The translations under genes were made by a program, and so were the position numbers. Shown one piece after another: positions 1-8,000 of a stretch of 29,781 nt of DNA. The DNA lies in assembly GCA_002384055.1 (NCBI GenBank), contig DGAU01000016.1, positions 18,943 to 48,723 of the forward strand, read 5' to 3'. Position 1 is the first letter of the stretch; each line of letters begins with the position of its first letter. The notes under the pieces were generated by a model. It saw nothing but the letters and a program-made list of their open reading frames with translations. It ran no database searches and had not been told where the DNA came from. Origin of the DNA: Flavobacteriaceae bacterium UBA4022 (lineage in GTDB: Bacteria; Bacteroidota; Bacteroidia; Flavobacteriales; Flavobacteriaceae).

Positions 1-82
1 GGGGAGATACTCAAGCGGCCAACGAGGACAGACTGTAAATCTGTTGGTTTCACCTTCGCAGGTTCGAATCCTGCTCTCCCCA
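1..82 (+). tRNA. tRNA-Tyr (GTA anticodon)
   Basis: Complete tRNA with a long variable arm, as expected for a class II tRNA. The 7-bp acceptor stem pairs 1-7 with 75-81, and A82 is the discriminator base. The anticodon GTA is at 35-37 and the T-loop GGTTCGAATCC starts at 61. No CCA is encoded. It is the first of three tRNA genes leading into tuf, the same Tyr-Gly-Thr-tuf order seen at the tufB locus of Enterobacteria. Its own promoter would lie outside the window. Confidence 0.96.
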
Positions 83-150
83 CAGAGATTTTAAGATTTC
101 TTTTCAGCTGATTGAGTCATCAGAAAAGGGATTTTTAATGATCAAAAATA

Positions 151-177
151 ATATGTTTTTTAATTTTAGAAACATAT
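151..177. other. AT-rich inverted repeat in the tRNA-Tyr/tRNA-Gly spacer
   Basis: ATATGTTT (151-158) and AAACATAT (170-177) form an 8-bp stem around an 11-nt AT-rich loop. This spacer (83-340) otherwise contains only the promoter at 234-265. The stem could help end the transcript that carries tRNA-Tyr, but it has no GC-rich core, so it may be chance pairing in AT-rich DNA. Confidence 0.25.
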
Positions 178-233
178 GTAAAAGACCAGGATAGAAAGGA
201 ACTGGGTTTTATTTCAAATATTCGCATCGGATT

Positions 234-265
234 TTTGGTAAAACACTCATTCTTAACTATCTTTG
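234..265 (+). promoter_or_regulatory. Bacteroidota-type promoter for tRNA-Gly/tRNA-Thr/tuf operon
   Basis: A -33 TTTG at 234-237 and a -7 TATCTTTG at 258-265 are separated by 20 nt. They match the TTTG/TAnnTTTG consensus of the Bacteroidota primary sigma factor. Transcription would begin near 270, about 70 nt upstream of tRNA-Gly, and could run into tuf and the genes beyond. The assignment rests on motif match and position. Confidence 0.7.
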
Positions 266-340
266 CACGCATTTTTCGGTATAGATAAGGCGGGATTATT
301 TGACAGATTGATGAGGTTCCCATTGTATTTTGGGACAATT

Positions 341-413
341 GCGGGAGTAGCTCAGTTGGTAGAGCGTCAGCCTTCCAAGCTGAATGTCGCCGGTTCGAAC
401 CCGGTCTCCCGCT
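341..413 (+). tRNA. tRNA-Gly (TCC anticodon)
   Basis: Standard cloverleaf. The acceptor stem GCGGGAG (341-347) pairs with CTCCCGC (406-412), and T413 is the discriminator base. The anticodon stem is 367-371/379-383 with anticodon TCC at 374-376. The T-loop contains GGTTCGAAC. No CCA is encoded. It lies downstream of the promoter at 234-265 and 89 bp before tRNA-Thr. Confidence 0.97.
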
Positions 414-502
414 CGAAACGTTTTTTGGTTGAAAAACCAGTCGTTGACACGAAAACGGGCCCAATGAAGTAGTCGTTGCGATATACGAAAATCATTGGAT
501 AA

Positions 503-574
<72 letters not shown>

Positions 575-630
575 CAAAGAAAGTATTTTATTTGAACACT
601 AATATATAACTAAGATTAAACTAATACACA

Positions 631-1818
631 ATGGCAAAAGAAACTTTCGACCGTTCAAAACCACACTTAAATGTTGGTACTATCGGTCACGTTGATCATG
701 GTAAAACAACCCTAACTGCTGCAATTACTAAAGTAATGGCGGATAAAGGATTTTCAAAGGCACTATCTTTTGATCAAATCGATAATGCTCCAGAAGAAAA
801 AGAGCGTGGGATAACCATTAACTCGTCTCACGTTGAATATGAAACTCAAAATCGTCACTATGCGCACGTTGACTGTCCAGGTCACGCGGATTATGTGAAG
901 AACATGGTAACTGGTGCCGCCCAAATGGATGGCGCTATCCTTGTTGTTGCGGCGACAGATGGTCCAATGCCACAAACTCGTGAGCATATCCTTTTAGGCC
1001 GTCAGGTAGGTATTCCACGTATGGTTGTATTCATGAATAAAGTGGATATGGTCGATGATGAAGAATTATTAGAATTGGTTGAAATGGAAATTCGTGAGTT
1101 ATTGAGTTTCTATGAGTATGACGGTGATAATGGTCCCGTAATTCAAGGTTCTGCACTTGGTGCATTGAACGGAGAAGAGAAGTGGGTCAACACAGTTGTT
1201 GAACTGATGGAAGCAGTTGATTCTTGGATCGAAGAGCCTCTTCGTGAAGTTGATAAACCTTTCCTAATGCCAATCGAAGATGTATTTTCAATCACTGGTC
1301 GTGGTACTGTAGCTACTGGTCGTATTGAGACTGGTGTTGCCAATACTGGTGATCCAGTTCAAATCATCGGTATGGGTGATGAGAAATTAGCATCGACCGT
1401 TACAGGTGTTGAAATGTTCCGTAAAATTCTTAACCGAGGAGAAGCTGGAGATAACGTAGGTATCTTGTTAAGAGGTATTGAAAAAGGTGATATCCGTAGA
1501 GGTATGGTAATCGTTAAGCCAAATTCTGTAACACCACACGCTAAATTCAAAGCAGAGGTTTACGTCTTGAAAAAAGAAGAAGGTGGACGTCACACTCCAT
1601 TCCATAATAACTATCGTCCACAGTTCTACGTTCGTACAACTGATGTTACTGGTAACATCAACTTGCCAACTGGCGTTGAGATGGTAATGCCGGGTGATAA
1701 CTTGACTATTACTGTAGATCTTATCCAGCCTATCGCGATGACCGTCGGATTACGTTTTGCTATCCGTGAGGGTGGAAGAACAGTTGGTGCAGGTCAGGTG
1801 ACTGAAATTTTAGACTAA
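631..1818 (+). CDS. tuf: Translation elongation factor Tu
   Basis: EF-Tu is the GTPase that carries aminoacyl-tRNA to the ribosomal A site. At 395 aa it has normal bacterial length. Visible GTPase motifs are the P-loop GHVDHGKT (19-26), the switch I end RGITI (59-63), DCPGH (81-85) with catalytic His85, and NKVD (136-139). The beta-barrel domains 2 and 3 follow from about residue 205. The start MAKETFDRSKPHLNVGTIGH is the usual flavobacterial one, and the leader ahead of it is A-rich with no Shine-Dalgarno site. It lies between tRNA-Thr and tRNA-Trp, which points to a mixed tRNA-mRNA transcript. Whether a second tuf copy exists elsewhere cannot be seen here. Confidence 0.99.
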   Translation: MAKETFDRSKPHLNVGTIGHVDHGKTTLTAAITKVMADKGFSKALSFDQIDNAPEEKERGITINSSHVEYETQNRHYAHVDCPGHADYVKNMVTGAAQMDGAILVVAATDGPMPQTREHILLGRQVGIPRMVVFMNKVDMVDDEELLELVEMEIRELLSFYEYDGDNGPVIQGSALGALNGEEKWVNTVVELMEAVDSWIEEPLREVDKPFLMPIEDVFSITGRGTVATGRIETGVANTGDPVQIIGMGDEKLASTVTGVEMFRKILNRGEAGDNVGILLRGIEKGDIRRGMVIVKPNSVTPHAKFKAEVYVLKKEEGGRHTPFHNNYRPQFYVRTTDVTGNINLPTGVEMVMPGDNLTITVDLIQPIAMTVGLRFAIREGGRTVGAGQVTEILD

Positions 1819-1841
1819 TTACAGTTTAGATAATAAGGGTA

Positions 1842-1868
1842 AAGGTGTCTTGTAATACAAGGCGCCTT
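1842..1868 (+). promoter_or_regulatory. Stem-loop after tuf (processing or attenuation site)
   Basis: The 12-nt arm 1842-1853 pairs fully with 1857-1868, including two G-U pairs, around the 3-nt loop AAT. The sequence that follows is GACCTTTGTT with no U-run, so it does not look like a strong intrinsic terminator. It may protect or define the tuf mRNA 3' end, or mark a cleavage point that releases tRNA-Trp 10 nt downstream. Confidence 0.6.
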
Positions 1869-1878
1869 GACCTTTGTT

Positions 1879-1951
1879 ACGGGTTTAGCTCAGTTGGTAG
1901 AGCACTGGTCTCCAAAACCAGGTGTCGGGAGTTCGAGTCTCTCAACCCGTG
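1879..1951 (+). tRNA. tRNA-Trp (CCA anticodon)
   Basis: The acceptor stem ACGGGTT (1879-1885) pairs with AACCCGT (1944-1950), with discriminator G1951. The anticodon stem is 1905-1909/1917-1921, its loop is CTCCAAA, and the anticodon CCA is at 1912-1914. The gene sits between tuf and secE. A tRNA-Trp in this position is a recurrent bacterial arrangement. Confidence 0.97.
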
Positions 1952-2000
1952 CTGGAGTCCTGCTTTAATAGCTGTGTAACAACATTAATACAATAAGACC

Positions 2001-2189
2001 ATGATCAACTATATCAAAGAATCCTTTAACGAATTAAAAAATCACGTGACTTGGACCCCTTGGGCTGAAGCGCAAAGATTAACGGTAGTTGTTGCTGTGT
2101 TCTCTGTAGTGTTGGCTTTAGCGGTTTGGGGTGTCGACACGGTTTTTGGTAACATCGTCGGTCAATATTTTCAATGGATCAAAGCCTAA
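2001..2189 (+). CDS. secE: Preprotein translocase subunit SecE
   Basis: SecE is the small essential clamp of the SecYEG protein-conducting channel in the inner membrane. This is the short single-span form of 62 aa: an amphipathic N-terminal helix (about 1-18, with NELKNHVTW), then one transmembrane segment at roughly 28-46 and a short tail. The motif 'ELKnhVtWp' just before the membrane span is the SecE signature. The identity also fits its place directly before nusG, and the coding sequences are 11 bp apart if nusG starts at 2201. Confidence 0.95.
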   Translation: MINYIKESFNELKNHVTWTPWAEAQRLTVVVAVFSVVLALAVWGVDTVFGNIVGQYFQWIKA

Positions 2190-2200
2190 CGGAAAACGTC

Positions 2201-2755
2201 ATGACGGAAACTAAGAGTTTAAAGAAATGGTACGTAGTTCGATCGGTTAGTGGACAAGAGAATAAGATTAAAGCTTATATCGAATCTGAGATCAATCGTT
2301 TGAATTTAGAAGACTTTATTGAGCAGGTACTTGTGCCTACCGAGAAAGTCATGCAAATCCGCAACGGGAAGAAAGTCAATAAGGAACGCGTTTATTTTCC
2401 TGGTTACATAATGGTACAGGCTAATTTGGCTGGTGAAATACCACACATTATTCGTGGTATTAATGGTGTGATAGGTTTCTTAGGAGAGACCAAAGGAGGA
2501 GAGGCAGTTCCATTGCGTCAAAGTGAAGTCAATCGTATGCTCGGAAAAGTAGATGAATTGGCTGTGCAAGATGATAATGTTAACATTCCGTTCATTTTTG
2601 GTGAAACGGTCAAAGTAATCGACGGTCCATTCAACGGATTTAATGGTGTTGTTGAGAAAATAAATGAAGAAAAACGCAAGCTTGAAGTAATGGTGAAAAT
2701 TTTCGGAAGAAAAACACCATTAGAATTGAGCTATATGCAAGTAGAGAAAGTTTAA
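2201..2755 (+). CDS. nusG: Transcription termination/antitermination factor NusG
   Basis: NusG binds RNA polymerase and links it to Rho or to the ribosome. The N-terminal NGN domain begins with KKWYVVRSVSGQE (residues 8-20), and a KOW domain occupies about 130-184. I place the start at 2201 (184 aa, MTETKSLKKWYVV) because this matches where family members begin. An in-frame ATG at 2174 would add nine residues (MDQSLTENV) and overlap the end of secE by 16 nt. Neither start has a recognisable ribosome binding site. It lies in the secE-nusG-rplKAJL order. Confidence 0.97.
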   Translation: MTETKSLKKWYVVRSVSGQENKIKAYIESEINRLNLEDFIEQVLVPTEKVMQIRNGKKVNKERVYFPGYIMVQANLAGEIPHIIRGINGVIGFLGETKGGEAVPLRQSEVNRMLGKVDELAVQDDNVNIPFIFGETVKVIDGPFNGFNGVVEKINEEKRKLEVMVKIFGRKTPLELSYMQVEKV

Positions 2756-2771
2756 TTGTTACGCTATAATA

Positions 2772-2805
2772 GGTTTTTTATGAAGCTTCCACTTAATTAA
2801 AAACC
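2772..2805 (+). promoter_or_regulatory. Possible leader stem-loop before rplK
   Basis: GGTTTTT (2772-2778) pairs with AAAAACC (2799-2805), and the loop contains the palindrome GAAGCTTC (2782-2789). It ends 18 nt before the rplK start. In E. coli, protein L1 represses the L11-L1 mRNA by binding its leader, so this is the natural place to look for such a site. The resemblance is positional only. Confidence 0.3.
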
Positions 2806-2823
2806 GCCTTTAAATTATAATCA

Positions 2824-3261
2824 ATGGCAAAGGAAATAAGCAAAGTTGTAAAGTTACAAGTCCGTGGAGGAGCGGCTAACCCGTCTCCGCCAGTAGGACC
2901 CGCTTTAGGTGCTGCAGGTGTTAACATAATGGAGTTCTGCAAGCAGTTCAATGCGCGGACGCAAGACAAACAAGGAAAAGTATTGCCGGTGGCGATTACG
3001 GTTTATAAGGACAAGTCGTTTGACTTTGTCATTAAAACCACCCCAGCAGCGGTGCAAATCCTTGAAGCTGCGAAAGTGAAGAAAGGCTCTGGAGAACCAC
3101 ATGTGAAAAAGGTCGCGACCATAACCTGGGATCAAGTCAAAGCAATTGCTGAAGACAAGATGTCGGATTTGAATGCATTTACCACCGCGTCTGCTATGAA
3201 AATGGTAGCCGGTACTGCACGATCTATGGGAGTGAAAATTAGAGGTACTGCACCTTTTTAA
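2824..3261 (+). CDS. rplK: 50S ribosomal protein L11
   Basis: L11 forms the base of the ribosomal GTPase-associated centre with 23S rRNA helices 43/44 and L10. At 145 aa it has normal length. The proline-rich N-terminal signature ANPSPPVGPALG is at 18-29, and the C-terminal rRNA-binding domain ends with GTARSMGVKIRGTAPF. It starts 68 bp after nusG and stops 21 bp before rplA, so it is co-transcribed with it. Confidence 0.99.
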   Translation: MAKEISKVVKLQVRGGAANPSPPVGPALGAAGVNIMEFCKQFNARTQDKQGKVLPVAITVYKDKSFDFVIKTTPAAVQILEAAKVKKGSGEPHVKKVATITWDQVKAIAEDKMSDLNAFTTASAMKMVAGTARSMGVKIRGTAPF

Positions 3262-3282
3262 TCAAGAAAAAGAATCTATAAA

Positions 3283-3978
3283 ATGGCAAGATTAACAAAA
3301 AAGCAAAAGGAAGCTACGTCACATTTAGAGGCCAATAAGGTCTATAATTTGACAGAAGCCTCTTCTGTAGTTAAGCAAATCTCAATCGCAAATTTTGACG
3401 CGTCTGTAGATATTGCTGTACGACTTAATGTCGATCCGCGTAAAGCCAATCAAATGGTTCGTGGGGTAGTAACATTGCCACACGGTACGGGTAAGGATGT
3501 TAAGGTTTTGGCTTTAGTCACTCCTGATAAGGAAGCTGAAGCTAAAGAAGCTGGTGCAGATTATGTCGGTTTGGATGAATACCTTGACAAAATCAAGGGC
3601 GGATGGACGGATGTAGACGTTATTGTCACCATGCCTAGTGTGATGGGTAAATTAGGCCCCTTAGGACGTATTTTAGGTCCTCGAGGATTAATGCCAAACC
3701 CAAAGACAGGTACGGTAACGATGGACGTTGCAAAGGCGGTTTCAGATGTTAAGGCTGGTAAAATTGACTTCAAAGTTGATAAAACTGGAATTGTACATGC
3801 CGCTATCGGAAAAGCTTCATTTGAGGCTGATATGATCGCAGGAAACGCGAAAGAACTATTAACAACCCTAGTTAAACTGAAGCCTCAGGCTGCGAAAGGT
3901 ATCTATATTAAGAGTATTCATTTGTCTAGTACAATGAGTCCAAGTATAGAGATCGACTCGAAAAGGTTTGCTGATTAG
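3283..3978 (+). CDS. rplA: 50S ribosomal protein L1
   Basis: L1 forms the mobile L1 stalk that handles deacylated tRNA at the E site. In many bacteria it also represses its own rplK-rplA mRNA. The length of 231 aa is typical. The family signature GPRGLMPNPKTGTV begins at residue 132, preceded by the conserved VMGKLGPLGRILG. The start MARLTKKQKE follows an A-rich leader 21 bp after rplK. Only 14 bp separate it from rplJ. Confidence 0.99.
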   Translation: MARLTKKQKEATSHLEANKVYNLTEASSVVKQISIANFDASVDIAVRLNVDPRKANQMVRGVVTLPHGTGKDVKVLALVTPDKEAEAKEAGADYVGLDEYLDKIKGGWTDVDVIVTMPSVMGKLGPLGRILGPRGLMPNPKTGTVTMDVAKAVSDVKAGKIDFKVDKTGIVHAAIGKASFEADMIAGNAKELLTTLVKLKPQAAKGIYIKSIHLSSTMSPSIEIDSKRFAD

Positions 3979-3992
3979 TAACATTGTAAGAT

Positions 3993-4508
3993 ATGACTAG
4001 AGAAGAAAAATCATTAGTAATTGAACAGTTGACTGCCCAGCTCACCGATAACGCTACTATTTATTTAGCGGATATTTCAGGTTTGAATGCTATAGCGACA
4101 ACTAATTTAAGACGGGCTTGCCATAAGGCAGGCATTAAGCTAAATGTGGTTAAAAACACATTGTTAGCTAAAGCAATGGAAGGTTCAGATAAGGATTTTG
4201 GTGGTTTAGCCGATACCTTAAAAGGGAGCACTTCATTGATGATTGCTGAGGTCAATAATGCCCCAGCACGCGTAATTAAGGAATTCAGAAAAAAATCCGA
4301 TCGTCCGATTCTAAAAGGCGCCTATGTTGAGGAGTCCGTTTATATTGGTGACAACCAATTAGATGCTCTTGTAGACATTAAGTCTAAAGATGAGCTAATT
4401 GGAGAAATCATTGGATTACTTCAATCTCCTGCTAAGAATGTTATTTCTGCACTTAAGAGCGGCAGTAACACCATTGCTGGAATTGTGAAGACTTTATCTG
4501 AACGATAG
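3993..4508 (+). CDS. rplJ: 50S ribosomal protein L10
   Basis: L10 is the stalk base that anchors L7/L12 dimers to the ribosome. The protein is 171 aa: an N-terminal rRNA-binding globular domain (MTREEKSLVIEQLT..., with LRRACHKAGIKLNVVKNTLLAKA near 38-60) and a C-terminal helix that binds L12. Its leader is only 14 nt. The long structured leader used for L10 autoregulation in E. coli is therefore absent here, and any equivalent site would have to lie inside the rplA coding end. Confidence 0.98.
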   Translation: MTREEKSLVIEQLTAQLTDNATIYLADISGLNAIATTNLRRACHKAGIKLNVVKNTLLAKAMEGSDKDFGGLADTLKGSTSLMIAEVNNAPARVIKEFRKKSDRPILKGAYVEESVYIGDNQLDALVDIKSKDELIGEIIGLLQSPAKNVISALKSGSNTIAGIVKTLSER

Positions 4509-4574
4509 ACATTACCCAGGAAATTGCACTAATTGAATTATATAAATTAAAAATTACACTTAAAACGATAGAAA

Positions 4575-4949
4575 ATGGCAGATTTAAAAGATTTCGCAGA
4601 AAAATTGGTTAACCTAACAGTAAAAGAAGTTAATGAGTTAGCTACGATTTTAAAAGATGAGTATGGTATCGAACCTGCTGCTGCTGCAGTTGCAGTTGCT
4701 GCTGGTCCTGCAGCTGGTGGAGACGCCGCTGAGGAGCAATCAGAATTTGATGTCATCCTAAAAGCCGCTGGGGCTTCTAAATTGGCAGTTGTTAAACTAG
4801 TTAAAGAATTGACAGGTGCTGGCCTTAAAGAGGCTAAGGACTTAGTTGATAGCGCACCATCTCCAATTAAGGAAGGTGTGTCAAAAGACGAGGCTGAAGC
4901 ACTTAAAGCTCAATTAGAAGAAGCAGGAGCTGAGGTTGAGCTTAAGTAA
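4575..4949 (+). CDS. rplL: 50S ribosomal protein L7/L12
   Basis: L7/L12 is the multi-copy stalk protein that recruits translational GTPases. Its 124 aa are arranged as an N-terminal dimerisation region (1-32), an Ala/Gly-rich flexible hinge (about 35-52), and a C-terminal factor-binding domain (about 55-124) with KLAVVKLVKELTGAGLKEAK. It starts 66 bp after rplJ. A large stem-loop follows it before rpoB, at the point where expression of stalk protein and polymerase must be separated. Confidence 0.99.
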   Translation: MADLKDFAEKLVNLTVKEVNELATILKDEYGIEPAAAAVAVAAGPAAGGDAAEEQSEFDVILKAAGASKLAVVKLVKELTGAGLKEAKDLVDSAPSPIKEGVSKDEAEALKAQLEEAGAEVELK

Positions 4950-4963
4950 GCTCACTCCTCTCA

Positions 4964-5010
4964 AAACCTTAAGGTTTAGGTCTTTACTCGTTTGAGTTAA
5001 GACCTAAACC
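4964..5010 (+). promoter_or_regulatory. rplL-rpoB stem-loop with alternative pairing (attenuator/processing candidate)
   Basis: The arms 4973-4984 and 4999-5010 pair perfectly over 12 bp. After a T-T mismatch an inner 4-bp stem (4986-4989/4994-4997) closes on GTTT. An overlapping palindrome at 4964-4977 (AAACCTTAAGGTTT) would compete for the first bases of the 5' arm. Only ATTTT follows, so termination is probably partial. In E. coli this same interval holds an attenuator and an RNase III site; the equivalence here is inferred from position. Confidence 0.65.
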
Positions 5011-5084
5011 ATTTTGTGTATATAAAGGTTTTTAAATTTTTGAATGACACAAAACCATTTTTTTAATTAAAATTCTATCCATAG

Positions 5085-8000
5085 ATGTCAGCAACGCAAA
5101 CTGAAAGATTGAATTTTTCCTCTGTACAAAATAAGCCGGATTACCCGGACTTTTTGGACATCCAGATCAAATCCTTTCAGGATTTTTTCCAATTGGAAAC
5201 CAAATCAGAAGAAAGAGGCAATGAAGGTCTTTATAACACCTTCATGGAAAACTTCCCAATCACGGACACTCGTAATCAATTCGTTCTCGAATTTTTAGAT
5301 TATTTCGTCGACCCACCACGATATAGCATACAAGAATGTATCGAGCGAGGTTTGACGTATAGTGTGCCCTTAAAAGCCCGCTTAAAACTTTATTGTACAG
5401 ACGATGAGCACGAAGATTTCGAGACCATCGTTCAAGATGTATATTTAGGGACGATTCCTTATATGACCCCTAGTGGTACTTTTGTTATCAATGGGGCTGA
5501 GCGTGTCGTTGTATCTCAATTGCACCGTTCTCCAGGAGTTTTCTTTGGTCAGTCATTCCACGCCAATGGCACAAAGTTGTATTCAGCCCGTGTGATTCCA
5601 TTTAAGGGATCTTGGATTGAATTTGCGACAGACATCAATAGCGTCATGTACGCTTATATTGATCGTAAAAAGAAGTTGCCAGTGACGACCCTTTTCCGAG
5701 CAATCGGTTTTGAGCGCGATAAGGACATCCTTGAGATTTTTGATCTTGCTGAAGAGGTGAAAGCCACTAAGACAGGACTCAAAAAATATTTGGGTCGCAA
5801 ACTTGCTGCACGGGTATTAAAAACATGGCATGAAGACTTCGTTGACGAAGACACTGGTGAAGTGGTATCTATCGAAAGAAATGAAATCATTTTCGATCGT
5901 GATACGGTACTTGAAAAAGAACATTTAGAAGAAATATTGGATTCGGGCAGCAAAACTATTTTGTTGCACAAGGAAGATAATCTTCAGGCGGATTATGCCA
6001 TCATTCACAATACGCTTCAAAAGGATCCAACCAATTCTGAAAAAGAGGCTGTGGAACATATCTACCGTCAATTGCGTAATGCTGAGCCGCCAGATGAAGA
6101 AACAGCTCGTGGTATTATCCATAAATTATTCTTTAGTGATCAACGCTATAACTTAGGTGAAGTTGGTCGTTACCGAATGAATAAGAAATTAGGTCTTGAT
6201 ATCCCTATGGACAAGCAAGTCTTGACTAAGGAAGACATCATCACTATTGTAAAGTTCCTCATTCAGTTGATCAATTCAAAAGCGGAAATTGATGATATTG
6301 ATCACTTGAGTAACCGTCGTGTACGTACCGTTGGTGAGCAATTGTCTCAGCAATTTGGTGTTGGTTTAGCCCGTATGGCGCGAACCATTCGCGAACGGAT
6401 GAACGTACGTGACAATGAAGTCTTTACACCGATCGATTTGATTAATGCCAAGACCTTGTCTTCGGTTATTAACTCATTCTTTGGAACCAATCAGTTGTCT
6501 CAGTTCATGGATCAAACCAATCCATTGGCGGAGATCACGCACAAGCGCCGTCTTTCGGCATTAGGACCAGGTGGGCTTTCTCGAGAGCGTGCTGGGTTCG
6601 AGGTTCGTGATGTGCACTATACGCACTACGGCCGATTGTGTCCGATTGAAACTCCTGAAGGACCGAACATTGGTTTGATTTCTTCACTTTCGGTTTATGC
6701 CAAAGTTAATAGCCTTGGATTTATCGAGACGCCTTACCGTAAAGTAGAACAGGGAAAAGTTGATTTGAAGTCAACACCAATTTATTTGTCGGCTGAGGAA
6801 GAAGAGGATAAATTAATCGCTCAGGCGAATATACCTTTGAAAAAGGATGGTACGATCGATACGGATCGCGTTATTGCCCGTATGGAAGGTGACTTCCCGG
6901 TGGTTGATCCAAAACAGGTCAACTATACTGATGTCGCACCGAATCAGATTTCATCTATTTCGGCTTCATTGATTCCATTTTTGGAGCATGATGATGCGAA
7001 TCGTGCTTTAATGGGCTCTAACATGATGCGTCAAGCCGTTCCCTTATTGCGTGCTGAGGCGCCAATTGTAGGAACAGGTTTAGAAAGACAAGTCGCTTCA
7101 GATTCTCGTGTTTTGATTAATGCAGAAGGAAATGGGGTGATTGAATATGTAGATGCGCAACGCATCACCATTAAGTATGATCGTACAGAAGAAGAGCGCA
7201 TGGTGAGCTTTGATTCGGACGAGAAGACTTATGAATTGATCAAATTTAGAAAGACCAACCAAAGCACTTCGATTAACCTAAAGCCTATTGTACGTAAGGG
7301 TGATCGTGTGGTGAAAGGTCAAGTCTTGTGCCAAGGTTATGCTACCGAAAAAGGTGAATTGGCCCTAGGACGGAACATGAAAGTAGCCTTTATGCCTTGG
7401 AAAGGGTATAATTTCGAGGATGCGATTGTGATCTCTGAAAAGGTTGTTCGTGACGATATATTTACCTCAATCCACATTGACGAATATGCATTGGATGTGC
7501 GGGATACTAAATTAGGGAACGAAGAATTGACCAACGACATTCCTAATGTTTCTGAAGAAGCCACAAAGGATTTGGATGAAAATGGAATGATCCGTATTGG
7601 CTCAGAAGTGAAGCCAGGAGATATTCTTATCGGGAAAATCACACCAAAAGGTGAAAGTGACCCGACACCAGAAGAGAAGTTGTTACGTGCTATTTTCGGC
7701 GACAAAGCTGGAGACGTCAAAGATGCTTCTTTGAAGGCATCACCTTCTTTGAACGGTGTAGTGATTGAGAAAAAATTATTCTCAAGAGCAGTTAAGGATA
7801 AGCGTAAGCGTGCCCAAGACAAAGAAGATATCGCGGATCTTGAAGTTAAGTATGAAGCTAAATTTCAAGAATTAAAAGATGTTTTAGTTGAAAAACTTTT
7901 TGCCATCGTTAGCGGTAAAACAGCGCAAGGTGTTGCCAATGACTTAGGTGAAATTGTCTTCCCAAAAGGGAAGAAATATACACTAAAAATGTTAAGTGGT

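Noticed and set aside
263..472. 69-codon reading frame running through tRNA-Gly
   Set aside because: It is read through the tRNA gene, and its apparent peptide is only the translation of the cloverleaf. Its beginning also overlaps the promoter.
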